Origin: an uncultured Victivallis sp.
GTDB taxonomy: Bacteria; Verrucomicrobiota; Lentisphaeria; Victivallales; Victivallaceae
DNA length: 48,355 nucleotides
NCBI GenBank assembly: GCA_944389815.1
Contig: CALXNS010000071.1
Span: forward strand, 1-48,355
Reading direction: 5' to 3'
Numbering within the stretch: position 1 is the first letter of the stretch; each line of letters opens with the position of its first letter. Below the pieces are notes generated by a model. It did not search any database, had not been told where the DNA came from, and saw only the letters and a list, made by a program, of their open reading frames with translations. The position numbers were made by a program, and so were the translations under genes. Shown here in pieces: positions 7,901 to 15,708 of the stretch.

Positions 7901-8992
7901 ATGCCTTTTGAACGGGGATCGTTTTCGTTTGCGATGTTCGAAGTTGCGGAGGATTTTCCGGAGAATTTGCTGGATCTTTTTGCGGCGAAGAAAGCCGGCT
8001 CGCTTGACAGTGTGACCGCAGAACCGCAGATCGGCTGGGTGACCGGACACCATCTGCTGGATACGACGATTGACGAAGCGTCGGCTCAGATGGGCGGCAG
8101 TTATTTTCTGATGCTGCGTCAGGCGGTGCGGAAGATGCCGTCGTCGCTGCTCAACGCGATCTGCCGCCGGGAAGAACAGGCGTACATGCGGGCGAACAAT
8201 CTTGAATATGTCTCCGGGAAGATCAAAAAACAGATCAAGGAGGAGGCGCTGGAAAAACATCTTCAGAAGATGCCGCCGGCGCTCTCCGGAATCCCGGTGG
8301 TGATCGAACCGCATCAGAAACTGCTTTACGTCGGAGCGACGAGCCGTACGCAGATTGAATTCTTCATCGATCAATTTTATCAGACCACCAAAATGGAACC
8401 GCTTCAGTTGACGCCGGGGCTGTTGCTGGAACGGGAATTTCAGGTGACCGGCGCATCGTTTCCGGTGTTGTCGCTGACCGGAACGATTGAAGAGGAACCG
8501 TCGATCGGACGGGATTTTCTGCTCTGGCTCTGGTTTTACAGCGAAACGGAAGGAAAGCTTCAGCATGAACAATACGGCGAATTCGATCTGATGATTGAAG
8601 GACCGTTGACGTTCGCCGGGGACGGAGATGCGCGCGGAGCAGGCGAAATGACCGTGAAGAAAGGGGATTCCCCGCTGCGCAGCGCGGAGGCCAAGGCGGC
8701 GCTCGAAGTGGGCAAGAAACTCCGGAAGGCGAAACTCACGCTGACGCGGGCCAATCAGATCTGGAGCGGGACATTCGATGCGGATCAATTCGCGTTCGGT
8801 TCGTTTAAGCTGCCGGAAGGCGAGGAGATGAATGCCGATGAGGTGTTTGCAGAGCGGGTGCTGAATTTGTCGATTTTCCGCGAGGCACTCGTTGCGTATT
8901 TCCACAAATTTGCCGAGACGATGATGGGGATGGATTTTCCGGAGACGGAGAAGGCGATCCGCGAATGGGCGAAGAACCGCGACGCGATCTAA
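7901..8992 (+). CDS. RdgC-like protein
   Basis: A 363-residue cytoplasmic protein. The pattern is consistent with the recombination-associated RdgC family, which forms a ring on duplex DNA and modulates RecA. PQIGWVTGHHLLD resembles the early 'GWV' segment. SYFLMLRQAVRKMPSSLLNAICRREE and YVSGKIKKQIKEEALEKHL match the basic helical 'lysine-rich KDEV' region. PPALSGIPVVIEPHQKLLYVGATSRTQIEFFI matches the region that carries 'vwiD...l.vd..s.kkaE' in RdgC. The C-terminal half is more divergent. It sits between coaB and trmB (25-base gap to the latter), probably in one operon. recA is elsewhere in the window. I rate RdgC membership as likely, not certain. Confidence 0.6.
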   Translation: MPFERGSFSFAMFEVAEDFPENLLDLFAAKKAGSLDSVTAEPQIGWVTGHHLLDTTIDEASAQMGGSYFLMLRQAVRKMPSSLLNAICRREEQAYMRANNLEYVSGKIKKQIKEEALEKHLQKMPPALSGIPVVIEPHQKLLYVGATSRTQIEFFIDQFYQTTKMEPLQLTPGLLLEREFQVTGASFPVLSLTGTIEEEPSIGRDFLLWLWFYSETEGKLQHEQYGEFDLMIEGPLTFAGDGDARGAGEMTVKKGDSPLRSAEAKAALEVGKKLRKAKLTLTRANQIWSGTFDADQFAFGSFKLPEGEEMNADEVFAERVLNLSIFREALVAYFHKFAETMMGMDFPETEKAIREWAKNRDAI

Positions 8993-9016
8993 GCGGAATC
9001 GGGGGGAAGAGTCATC

Positions 9017-9646
9017 ATGGATTTCAGACATCCGGAAGATCGGGAAATCCGGTTCTATACCGGGACGTATGAATTGTATCCGGAAGCGGAACTTGCCGCA
9101 TATTCCGTTGTCGAACTTGATCTCGGTTGCGGCGTCGGTTCCTTCACTGCGGAACTTGCGTCGCGTTATCCGGAGCGGTTGATTCTGGCGGCGGACGTGA
9201 TGGTGGGGCGGTTGCGTAAATTGATCCGGCGGTGTCATCGGTTGAATCTGTCGAATTTGATCGTATTGCGGACCGAAGCGCGTAATCTGGTTGCCCGGAT
9301 GCTGCCCGGTGAAGCGCTGGATCGGATTCACCTGCTCTGCCCGGATCCGTGGCCGAAGGATCGTCACAGCGGACATCGGTTGCTGGCATCGGATTTCACC
9401 GCGCAGCTGCATCGTGTTTTGAAGAAGGATGGAATTTTCCATTTTTCCAGTGACGATGAAAATTATGTGGCGGCGGTGCGGCGGGTGATTGCCGCATCTG
9501 AATTGTTTGCGGAAGCGCCGGAAGGAATCGTTGATCTTGCCGGAATCCGAAGCGATTTTGAAGTGCGTTGGAATGAACAGGGCAAAGCCGTTCACCATGC
9601 GGCGTGGCGGAAACTGCCGCTGCCGCCGTACCGAGGAGGGCATTGA
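9017..9646 (+). CDS. trmB: tRNA (guanine-N7-)-methyltransferase
   Basis: SAM-dependent methylation of G46 in the tRNA variable loop. The 209 residues are normal for TrmB. DLGCGVGSFTAELASRYP (residues 35-52) is the SAM-binding motif I. CPDPWPKDRHSGHRL (108-122) is the family signature with the catalytic aspartate. HFSSDDENY follows, where most homologs have a T/S-D-x-x-x-Y motif. The start has GGGGGGAAG upstream. It is the last gene of the forward run that begins at icd and is followed by a strong intrinsic terminator. Confidence 0.95.
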   Translation: MDFRHPEDREIRFYTGTYELYPEAELAAYSVVELDLGCGVGSFTAELASRYPERLILAADVMVGRLRKLIRRCHRLNLSNLIVLRTEARNLVARMLPGEALDRIHLLCPDPWPKDRHSGHRLLASDFTAQLHRVLKKDGIFHFSSDDENYVAAVRRVIAASELFAEAPEGIVDLAGIRSDFEVRWNEQGKAVHHAAWRKLPLPPYRGGH

Positions 9647-9694
9647 GGCCGGCTCCCGCCGTCGGAATGGAAAGAGGAATTATGGCTGAGCGGA

Positions 9695-9735
9695 GCCGCC
9701 GTCGGATCGTATGTGCCGACGGCGGCTTCTTTGTG
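9695..9735 (+). terminator. Intrinsic terminator after trmB
   Basis: Perfect 11-bp stem GCCGCCGTCGG / CCGACGGCGGC with a 10-base loop, followed by TTCTTTGTGTT. It is placed 49 bases past the trmB stop and touches the end of the convergent ATPase gene. The T-tract is only on the plus strand, but the hairpin could slow minus-strand transcription too. Confidence 0.85.
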
Positions 9736-12609
9736 TTACGCGGATTTGTTGCGGAATTTTTCCCGCAGCCGGAAGATCAATCGGACGATTTCCCCCACCC
9801 AGAAGATCAGCGATGTCGCCGCGAAAAGCGCAATCCAGCATTTCACGGAAAGCGGTTCGACGCGGAACGGCTGTCCACCGAAGGTGACGATCAGAATCTG
9901 TCCGACGAGAATCGCTCCGGCAATCCAGAGGAAAATCCGGTTCTGTCCGATGTGGTGAAGCGCCGATGCGGAGGAGCCGAATGCCCGCACGTTGAATAAG
10001 TTCCAGAATTGCAACAGCACGAATGTCGTGAAGAAGACCGTCAATTCCCCTCTGGTGAGCACATCATCGGAGGCGTTGAGATACGAGAGGAACGCCATGA
10101 AGAAAATTACGAGCACCAATGCCGTACCGAAAATCCATCGTGCCATCACCGGCGTGACGATGAAGGCTCCGTTCGGACGCGGCGGGCGGTTCATCACCGC
10201 CGGGTCGGGCGGTTCAGTGGCGAGCGCGAGCGCCGCGAAGGTGTCCATGATCAGATTGATCCAGAGCATTTGAATTACGGTAAGCGGCAGTTCGACGCCG
10301 AAGAAGGGACCGGCGACGGCGACGGTCAGGGCGGTCACGTTGATCGTCAATTGGAAGATGATGAAACGCTGGATGTTGGCGTAGAGCGAACGCCCCCAGA
10401 GAACGGCGTTGACCACGCTCGCAAACGAATCGTCCAGCAGAATGATTGCGGCTGCCTCCTTGGCGATGGCGGTGCCGGTTTTTCCCATGGCGATGCCGAC
10501 GTCGGCGTTATTGAGCGCGGGCGCGTCATTGGTGCCGTCTCCGGTGACGGCGACGACGGCGCCGTCACGTTTGAGGGCTCGGACGAGCTTGAGTTTGTCC
10601 TCGGGCCGGGCGCGGGCCATGATCCGCAGTTTGCGTCCGACGGTGACGGCTTCGTCGTCATCGAGCGCGGCGTAATCGCGTCCGGTGATGATTTCGCCCT
10701 CTGCAAAATCTCCGGCATCGCCGGTCAGGCCGATTTGACGGCCGATTTCGCGTGCGGTTTCCGGGCTGTCGCCGGTGACGACTTTTACCTGAATGCCTGC
10801 GCGGCGGCAGCTCGCGACCGCGTCCGGCACTTCCGGGCGGACGGGATCGTTGATGGCGGCGAACCCGAGATAGGTGAGATCCTGTGCCGCTTCCACGAGG
10901 TCGGCATTTTCGGGCAATTCGACGGATTTCATTGCCAGCGCCAGAGTACGCATGCCGCGAGCCTGGCAGCTTCTAAGCTCGGAATCGAGCTCATGGCGAA
11001 TTGTTTCGTTGAGCGCCTCCTGCGTTCCGTCGGCATTGAGGCGGAAACGACAGCGGGCGAGGACGATCTCCGGGGCGCCCTTGACGTAAAGGACTCCGGC
11101 ATTGTCGAGCGGAGAGACGCCGGCGGTCGCCATGAATTTTCGTTCGGTGGAGAACGTGAGCTGGCTCTTGAGCTGGAAACGGAACCGTTCCCGGGCGAAA
11201 TCGCATCCGAGTGAATGCAAATATAAAAGCAACGCCCCCTCCGTCGGGTTGCCGACGGTTTCTGCGCTGCCGGATGCACCGAAACTCAAATTTCCGGTGG
11301 TGTTGACCGCGATGCACTCCTCCAGCCGCGCGCCGCGTCCTTCAGGAAATGCGGCGAAATGCATCTCTGCAACCCGCATCCGGTTCATGGTGAGCGTTCC
11401 GGTCTTATCCGTGCAGATGACGGTGGCGGCGCCGATGGTTTCGCATGCGTGCATTTTGCGGACCAGGTTGTTGGTCGCGGTCATGCGGCGGACGCTGTAG
11501 GCGAGGCTGAGCGTGACGCTCATTGCCAGCCCCTCCGGAACCGCAACGACGATCAATGTTACCGCGATCATGAAGATCGTCAGGATCCCGCGCAATGCAT
11601 CCACGGAAAACAACGGCTCCGGGTGTGTGGTCGCCGCAATCGCGATCACGCCGATCACGCCGATGGCGATTCCGAGGATGAGAGAGCCCCGCAGCGACGG
11701 CAGACGCAGCCTGAACCGGGGGCAGATGACCTCCACTCCGTCGCCGATGAGCGGCAGCCAGACCCGGAGCAGCGCGATTGTGGCGGCCACGAATATGACA
11801 CCCAGCGTCAGCCATTCGGTGAACGTCTGGGAAATTTTCCCCTCCAGCACCTCCTTGACGATCAGAATGATGAAAACCGCCGCGGCAACGGAGAATCCGA
11901 TCAGGCCGATGATCCGGCTGAGATTTTCAAGCTGGCGCTGCAATGGAGTTGGATCATCGTTTTCGATCGAGGCGGCCTGGGCGGTCCGGCCGATTTCGGT
12001 ATGTTCGCCGACTGCGGTGATTTCACAATATCCATATCCTTCGACCACCGGCGTTCCGCGCAACAGTTGATCGGGGGGGTAAATGCATTCTCCGAGATGA
12101 GCGATGGCCGGGTCGCCGGCGGGGAATTTCGGCACCGGATCGGTTTCGCCGGTGAGGCTGGACTGGTCAAGCTGTAAATTGACCGCTTCGAGCACTCTGG
12201 CGTCGGCCGGAATTTCCTCGCCCTGTTCGACGAAGACGACGTCGCCGACGACAAGTTCGCGCCGCGGGACCATGACGAATGCCCCGGAACGGATGGTTTT
12301 GCACGGCAGTTCGTCGCTGTTGGAGTTGAGCAGATCGAACTCCTTTTCCGCGCGGAATTCATTGAGAAACGCCAGGAACGTTGCCAGAAAAACCGCCGCC
12401 AGAATTCCGCCGCCTTCGATCCAGTCGCCGATCAGGCAGGAGAGAATTGCCGCCAGCATCAGAATGCGGATCACCGGATCGTCGAATTTCTTGAGATATT
12501 GCCGATACCATGGCAATCTGACTGGTGGCGCGAGTACGTTTTCGCCGTTTTTGCGGCGGCTTTCCTGTACCTCCGCTTCGGACAATCCCCGGTATTTCAA
12601 AGGTTCCAT
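9736..12609 (-). CDS. P-type Ca2+-transporting ATPase (PMCA/SERCA-like)
   Basis: ATP-driven cation export across the inner membrane. 957 residues with all P-type landmarks: the actuator loop LDQSSLTGETDPV, the M4 motif VAVPEGLAMSV, the phosphorylation site DKTGTLT with Asp401, KGAPE in the nucleotide domain, GDSPETA, and the hinge GDGTNDAPALNNADVGIAMG. A Ca2+-ATPase-type C-terminal membrane domain follows (INVTALTVAVAGPFF, QMLWINLIMDTFAALALATE). PEGL in M4 and QMLWINLIMDT in M6 favour Ca2+ over heavy metals. The region between M3 and M4 is unusually long and holds two extra hydrophobic segments (see findings). AGGGGG precedes the ATG. The gene follows the acyltransferase gene by 48 bases on the same strand. 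The 3' end faces the trmB terminator. Confidence 0.93.
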   Translation of the reverse strand: MEPLKYRGLSEAEVQESRRKNGENVLAPPVRLPWYRQYLKKFDDPVIRILMLAAILSCLIGDWIEGGGILAAVFLATFLAFLNEFRAEKEFDLLNSNSDELPCKTIRSGAFVMVPRRELVVGDVVFVEQGEEIPADARVLEAVNLQLDQSSLTGETDPVPKFPAGDPAIAHLGECIYPPDQLLRGTPVVEGYGYCEITAVGEHTEIGRTAQAASIENDDPTPLQRQLENLSRIIGLIGFSVAAAVFIILIVKEVLEGKISQTFTEWLTLGVIFVAATIALLRVWLPLIGDGVEVICPRFRLRLPSLRGSLILGIAIGVIGVIAIAATTHPEPLFSVDALRGILTIFMIAVTLIVVAVPEGLAMSVTLSLAYSVRRMTATNNLVRKMHACETIGAATVICTDKTGTLTMNRMRVAEMHFAAFPEGRGARLEECIAVNTTGNLSFGASGSAETVGNPTEGALLLYLHSLGCDFARERFRFQLKSQLTFSTERKFMATAGVSPLDNAGVLYVKGAPEIVLARCRFRLNADGTQEALNETIRHELDSELRSCQARGMRTLALAMKSVELPENADLVEAAQDLTYLGFAAINDPVRPEVPDAVASCRRAGIQVKVVTGDSPETAREIGRQIGLTGDAGDFAEGEIITGRDYAALDDDEAVTVGRKLRIMARARPEDKLKLVRALKRDGAVVAVTGDGTNDAPALNNADVGIAMGKTGTAIAKEAAAIILLDDSFASVVNAVLWGRSLYANIQRFIIFQLTINVTALTVAVAGPFFGVELPLTVIQMLWINLIMDTFAALALATEPPDPAVMNRPPRPNGAFIVTPVMARWIFGTALVLVIFFMAFLSYLNASDDVLTRGELTVFFTTFVLLQFWNLFNVRAFGSSASALHHIGQNRIFLWIAGAILVGQILIVTFGGQPFRVEPLSVKCWIALFAATSLIFWVGEIVRLIFRLREKFRNKSA

Positions 12610-12657
12610 GTTGATTCCCCCTATTTTCTTAATTCAAGCCGGTTTGCCGGTAAAAGT

Positions 12658-13365
12658 TCATGACTTCAGTGCAATTCCCTGAGTTTCCATCTGTTGCGCT
12701 CCGGCCTCCGGATCCCTGGTGATGGCAAGCAGCGCATCTTCAACTTTCCTTCGATGGAGTTCAAGTTCTTCCGGATTGAGATCCGGCGGTATCAGAATCG
12801 GATCGCCCAGGATGACCGTCAACCGGCAGAATGGTTTCGGAATCTGAAATCGATCCCAGCTGCGCAGCGACCAGCAGCGCGATGCGTTGACTGTCACAGG
12901 AATGATCGGCGCGCCGGTGAGACTTGCCAGATGAACCGGGCCGTTTTTCATCACGTAACGCGGTCCGCGCGGGCCGTCGGGAGTGAAACTTACATTGTAA
13001 CCATCTTGAATCGCCCGGATTGCCGCCAGCTGGGCGCGGGCCCCCTTCTTGCTCGAAGAGCCGCGCAGGCTCCGGATGCCGAGTTGAGCGATGAAATCGG
13101 CGATGTATTGTCCGTCGCGCGAGGGGCTGACCACCGCGACGGTGCGGCGCCGCTGCCGCGCGGGGAAGACCGCCGCGAAAAAACAGAGGCGGTTGTGCCA
13201 GGTGATCGTTATGACACCCGCGGCGGTATCGACATGGTTGTTGGGATCGATCAGCACGACCCGGTAACAGCAGCGGACGATCAGCCACATCAACCGGGCG
13301 GGCAGCCAGTAGATCCAATCGGGGAATTTCTTGATATTCCGGAATTTCTGTTTGAGGATACCCAT
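12658..13365 (-). CDS. DUF374 lysophospholipid acyltransferase-like protein
   Basis: 235 residues of the DUF374 family, which is related to PlsC/LpxL-type acyltransferases and usually found in Gram-negative lipid A or phospholipid contexts. A hydrophobic anchor is near residues 18-40 (WIYWLPARLMWLIVRCCYRVV). The motifs in order are ITWHNRL, SPSRDGQYIADFIAQLGI, LRGSSSKKGARAQL, FTPDGPRGPRYVMKNGPVHLA and APIIPVTVNAS. The acyl acceptor is not determinable. The start lies 4 bases after the nth stop, in a hisH-nth-DUF374 operon. Confidence 0.88.
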   Translation of the reverse strand: MGILKQKFRNIKKFPDWIYWLPARLMWLIVRCCYRVVLIDPNNHVDTAAGVITITWHNRLCFFAAVFPARQRRRTVAVVSPSRDGQYIADFIAQLGIRSLRGSSSKKGARAQLAAIRAIQDGYNVSFTPDGPRGPRYVMKNGPVHLASLTGAPIIPVTVNASRCWSLRSWDRFQIPKPFCRLTVILGDPILIPPDLNPEELELHRRKVEDALLAITRDPEAGAQQMETQGIALKS

Positions 13366-13369
13366 GGAG

Positions 13370-14002
13370 TTATTTCACTTTTCTCCGTTTGCAGATCGTG
13401 CGGACGGCGCACCGGTCGCATGCCGGTTTCTGAGCGTGACAGACCCGGCGTCCATGTTGAATGAGCAGGTGCGAAAAATTGCACCACAATTCGGGTTCGA
13501 TGTGAGAATTCGCCTCAGCTTCAATCGCTTCCGGCGAATCCGATGAGACCAGGCCAATGCGGTTGAGCAGTCGCCGGACGTGGGTGTCCACCGGGAAGCC
13601 GGGCTTCCTGAAGGCGTTTCCCAGCAGAACGTTGGCGCTTTTGCGGCCGATTCCCGGCAATGTGGTCAGCTCCTCCATGGTCTGCGGAACTTCGCCATGA
13701 AAATCGGCGAGTAATTTTTCCGCACAGGCGTGGAGATTTTCGCTTTTGGCGCGGAAGAGTCCGCAGGGACGGATGATTTCGGCGATCCGTTCAACGGGAA
13801 GCGCCGCCATTTTCCCGGGATCTGGGGCTTCTGCGAAAAGAATTTCCGTTACCTGATTGACCCGTTCGTCGCGACATTGAGCCGAAAGCATCACCGCGAC
13901 CAGCAGCTGAAACGGCGTTTCATGCCGCAGCGGGCATTCGCAATCGCCGTAAATGGCGTAAAGCTGATCGTACAAATTGCGCCAGAGTGCGGGACTTGCC
14001 AT
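13370..14002 (-). CDS. nth: Endonuclease III (DNA glycosylase/AP lyase)
   Basis: Base-excision repair of oxidised pyrimidines. 210 residues. The helix-hairpin-helix LPGIGRKSANVLLGNAF carries the catalytic lysine (Lys121), and VDTHVRRLLNRIG carries the catalytic aspartate (Asp139). The [4Fe-4S] loop at the C-terminus is intact: Cys188-X6-Cys195-X2-Cys198-X5-Cys204. The gene starts 3 bases after the hisH stop and ends 4 bases before the DUF374 gene, so it is co-transcribed with both. Confidence 0.97.
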   Translation of the reverse strand: MASPALWRNLYDQLYAIYGDCECPLRHETPFQLLVAVMLSAQCRDERVNQVTEILFAEAPDPGKMAALPVERIAEIIRPCGLFRAKSENLHACAEKLLADFHGEVPQTMEELTTLPGIGRKSANVLLGNAFRKPGFPVDTHVRRLLNRIGLVSSDSPEAIEAEANSHIEPELWCNFSHLLIQHGRRVCHAQKPACDRCAVRTICKRRKVK

Positions 14003-14005
14003 CGG

Positions 14006-14623
14006 TCAGGTCTCCACAAGAGTGATGAAGTTTTTCAGCAAAGCCAGCCCGGCGCGCTGGCTTTTTTCCGGATGGAACTGCGTAGCGAACCAGCGCCCGC
14101 GATGGAGCGCCGCCGAAAACGGAAGAATGTATTCGCATGTTCCCGCAGTGTAATCCGGATTGACCGGAACATAAAACGAATGAACGAAGTAGAAAAACGG
14201 TTCATCGGTCTTCTCTTCCCGCGGGCGCAGAGGGCAGCCGGGTTCAAATCGGACGGAATTCCAGCCCATATGCGGCACCTTTGCTCCAGTTGCGGGAAAT
14301 TTCCGCACCGCGCCGGGCAAAACACCCATTCCTGCGACGCCGGGCGCCTCTTCGCTGGATTCGAGGAGCATCTGCATTCCCAGGCAGATGCCGAGAAAGA
14401 ATCCGCCCTCGGCCACAAATGCCGGCAGCGCCCGGTCAAAGCCGGAACTCCGGAGATTTTCCATGCCGTCGCCGAAATTTCCGACTCCAGGCAGCAGACA
14501 GCCGCGGCAGCCGCGCAGTTCAGCGGGGGAGGTGATGACGCGCACGTCTCCTCCGGCGACTTCCAGCGCCTTGTGAACCGAGCCGAGATTTCCCATATTA
14601 TAATCGATCAGCGCGATGGCCAT
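14006..14623 (-). CDS. hisH: Imidazole glycerol phosphate synthase, glutaminase subunit
   Basis: Class I glutamine amidotransferase that supplies ammonia to HisF in histidine biosynthesis. 205 residues. IDYNMGNLGSVHKAL at the N-terminus, PGVGNFGDGMENL, the nucleophile Cys80 in GICLGMQMLLESSEE, HMGWNSVRF, FVHSFYV, and the His184/Glu186 pair in QFHPEKSQ complete the triad. hisF and other his genes are not adjacent, so the pathway is dispersed. It heads the operon hisH-nth-DUF374 from the promoter at 14659-14687. Confidence 0.97.
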   Translation of the reverse strand: MAIALIDYNMGNLGSVHKALEVAGGDVRVITSPAELRGCRGCLLPGVGNFGDGMENLRSSGFDRALPAFVAEGGFFLGICLGMQMLLESSEEAPGVAGMGVLPGAVRKFPATGAKVPHMGWNSVRFEPGCPLRPREEKTDEPFFYFVHSFYVPVNPDYTAGTCEYILPFSAALHRGRWFATQFHPEKSQRAGLALLKNFITLVET

Positions 14624-14658
14624 GACGATTTCTCCCGCGTTGTTGTTGCGAATTTCTT

Positions 14659-14687
14659 AATATAACACCATAAAGGCGGAATTACAA
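14659..14687 (-). promoter_or_regulatory. Promoter of hisH operon
   Basis: Minus strand: TTGTAA (14682-14687), 17 bp, TATATT (14659-14664). It lies 35 bases upstream of the hisH ATG. It is divergent from the kinase promoter, with about 80 bases between the -35 boxes. Confidence 0.75.
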
Positions 14688-14767
14688 TTCGCCGTCGAGA
14701 CAGCTCAAGATCACATTCCGAGAGGGGGAAAAGTTTGTCCGGGGCCGGTGGTTTTTTTCTTTAGTGC

Positions 14768-14796
14768 TTGACTTTCGGAGCTTTGCACGGTATTGT
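14768..14796 (+). promoter_or_regulatory. Promoter of kinase operon
   Basis: TTGACT (14768-14773), 17 bp, TATTGT (14791-14796). Expected start near 14803. The Shine-Dalgarno sequence GAGGAGG and the ATG at 14825 follow. Confidence 0.7.
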
Positions 14797-14824
14797 ATAC
14801 GAATATCCATGAGGAGGGTTCCGC

Positions 14825-15688
14825 ATGACGGAGTTTTTCGCCGCCGAACCGGTTGGAGAGCGGATTGGAAATTACCGGATATTGAAAAAAATCGCTTCCG
14901 GCGGTATGGCTCGACTCTATCTGTGCTGTGGAGCGGAGAACGTCGCACTGCGGGTGGTGGTCAAGGTATTGCGGCCCGAGGGTTTTCGCGATGAGACGGC
15001 GCGAACCAGATTTCTGCGGGAGGGGGAACTTTGTTCTGCAATGGAACACCCCGGAATCGTTCGGATTTTTGAAGCCGGCTCCTGGCAGGAGTCCTGTTTC
15101 ATCGCGATGGAGTGGATCGATGGGCGGAATCTTGAGCAGTTGAAAAACGCGGGGGTGGTTTTTTCTGCCGGGAACGCGTTGGAGATTGCGTGGCGGATCG
15201 GGGATGCGCTGCGCTGGGCGTGGAATTCGTGCCGGCTGCTGCACCGGGATGTGAAGCCGGCCAATATTATGATTGACGTCGGTGGTAATGTGAAATTGCT
15301 CGATTTCGGAATCGCCAAGCGGCTGAATGATGATTGTGCCGCGCTGACGATGACCGGGCGGTCGCTCGGAACGCCGCGATTCATGAGTCCGGAACAGTTC
15401 CTCGGGCGGAACGACATCGACTGCCGCAGCGACATTTACAGTCTTGGCGCGACATTGTACTATATTTTGAGCGGGAAATATCCGTTCGACACGGAGGAGC
15501 CTGCGAGCATCTATCGGGCTGTCGTCGAAAAGGAACCGCCGCCGCTGGAGCGGCTCGTTCCGGAGATCGCGCCGGATGTCGCCGCTCTGGTGCGGCGCAT
15601 GATGGCGAAAAAGCCGGAACTGCGGTTCCGGAATTGGGATGAAACACTTGACGTGATTGACCGGATGATTGCCGTTTTGCATAATTGA
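14825..15688 (+). CDS. Eukaryote-like Ser/Thr protein kinase (soluble)
   Basis: 287 residues, essentially a bare Hanks-type kinase domain. The glycine loop is KKIASGGMARLYL (one Gly fewer than the GxGxxG ideal). The ATP-anchoring Lys is in VVVKVLR (Lys47). The catalytic loop is HRDVKPANIM (Asp142) and the metal-binding motif is DFGIAK (Asp160). The activation segment GTPRFMSPEQ contains the P+1 region, and DIRSD-like DCRSDIYSLGATLYYIL is subdomain IX. No transmembrane segment is present, unlike its two operon partners. GAGGAGG precedes the ATG. It is the first gene of a three-gene operon with a pseudokinase and a second kinase. Confidence 0.95.
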   Translation: MTEFFAAEPVGERIGNYRILKKIASGGMARLYLCCGAENVALRVVVKVLRPEGFRDETARTRFLREGELCSAMEHPGIVRIFEAGSWQESCFIAMEWIDGRNLEQLKNAGVVFSAGNALEIAWRIGDALRWAWNSCRLLHRDVKPANIMIDVGGNVKLLDFGIAKRLNDDCAALTMTGRSLGTPRFMSPEQFLGRNDIDCRSDIYSLGATLYYILSGKYPFDTEEPASIYRAVVEKEPPPLERLVPEIAPDVAALVRRMMAKKPELRFRNWDETLDVIDRMIAVLHN

Positions 15689-15708
15689 AGAAGAAAGAGT
15701 GGGCGTTC

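Noticed and set aside
7088..9643. Very long open frame (851 codons) on the minus strand, antisense to coaB, the RdgC-like gene and trmB
   Set aside because: The product is dominated by Arg/His/Pro/Gln without domains, has no ribosome site, and lies opposite three well-supported genes. It is a by-product of strong third-position G/C bias.
10009..12177. Long plus-strand open frames antisense to the Ca2+-ATPase
   Set aside because: Asp/Gly/Glu/Arg-rich products with no motifs; the minus strand carries every P-type ATPase signature.
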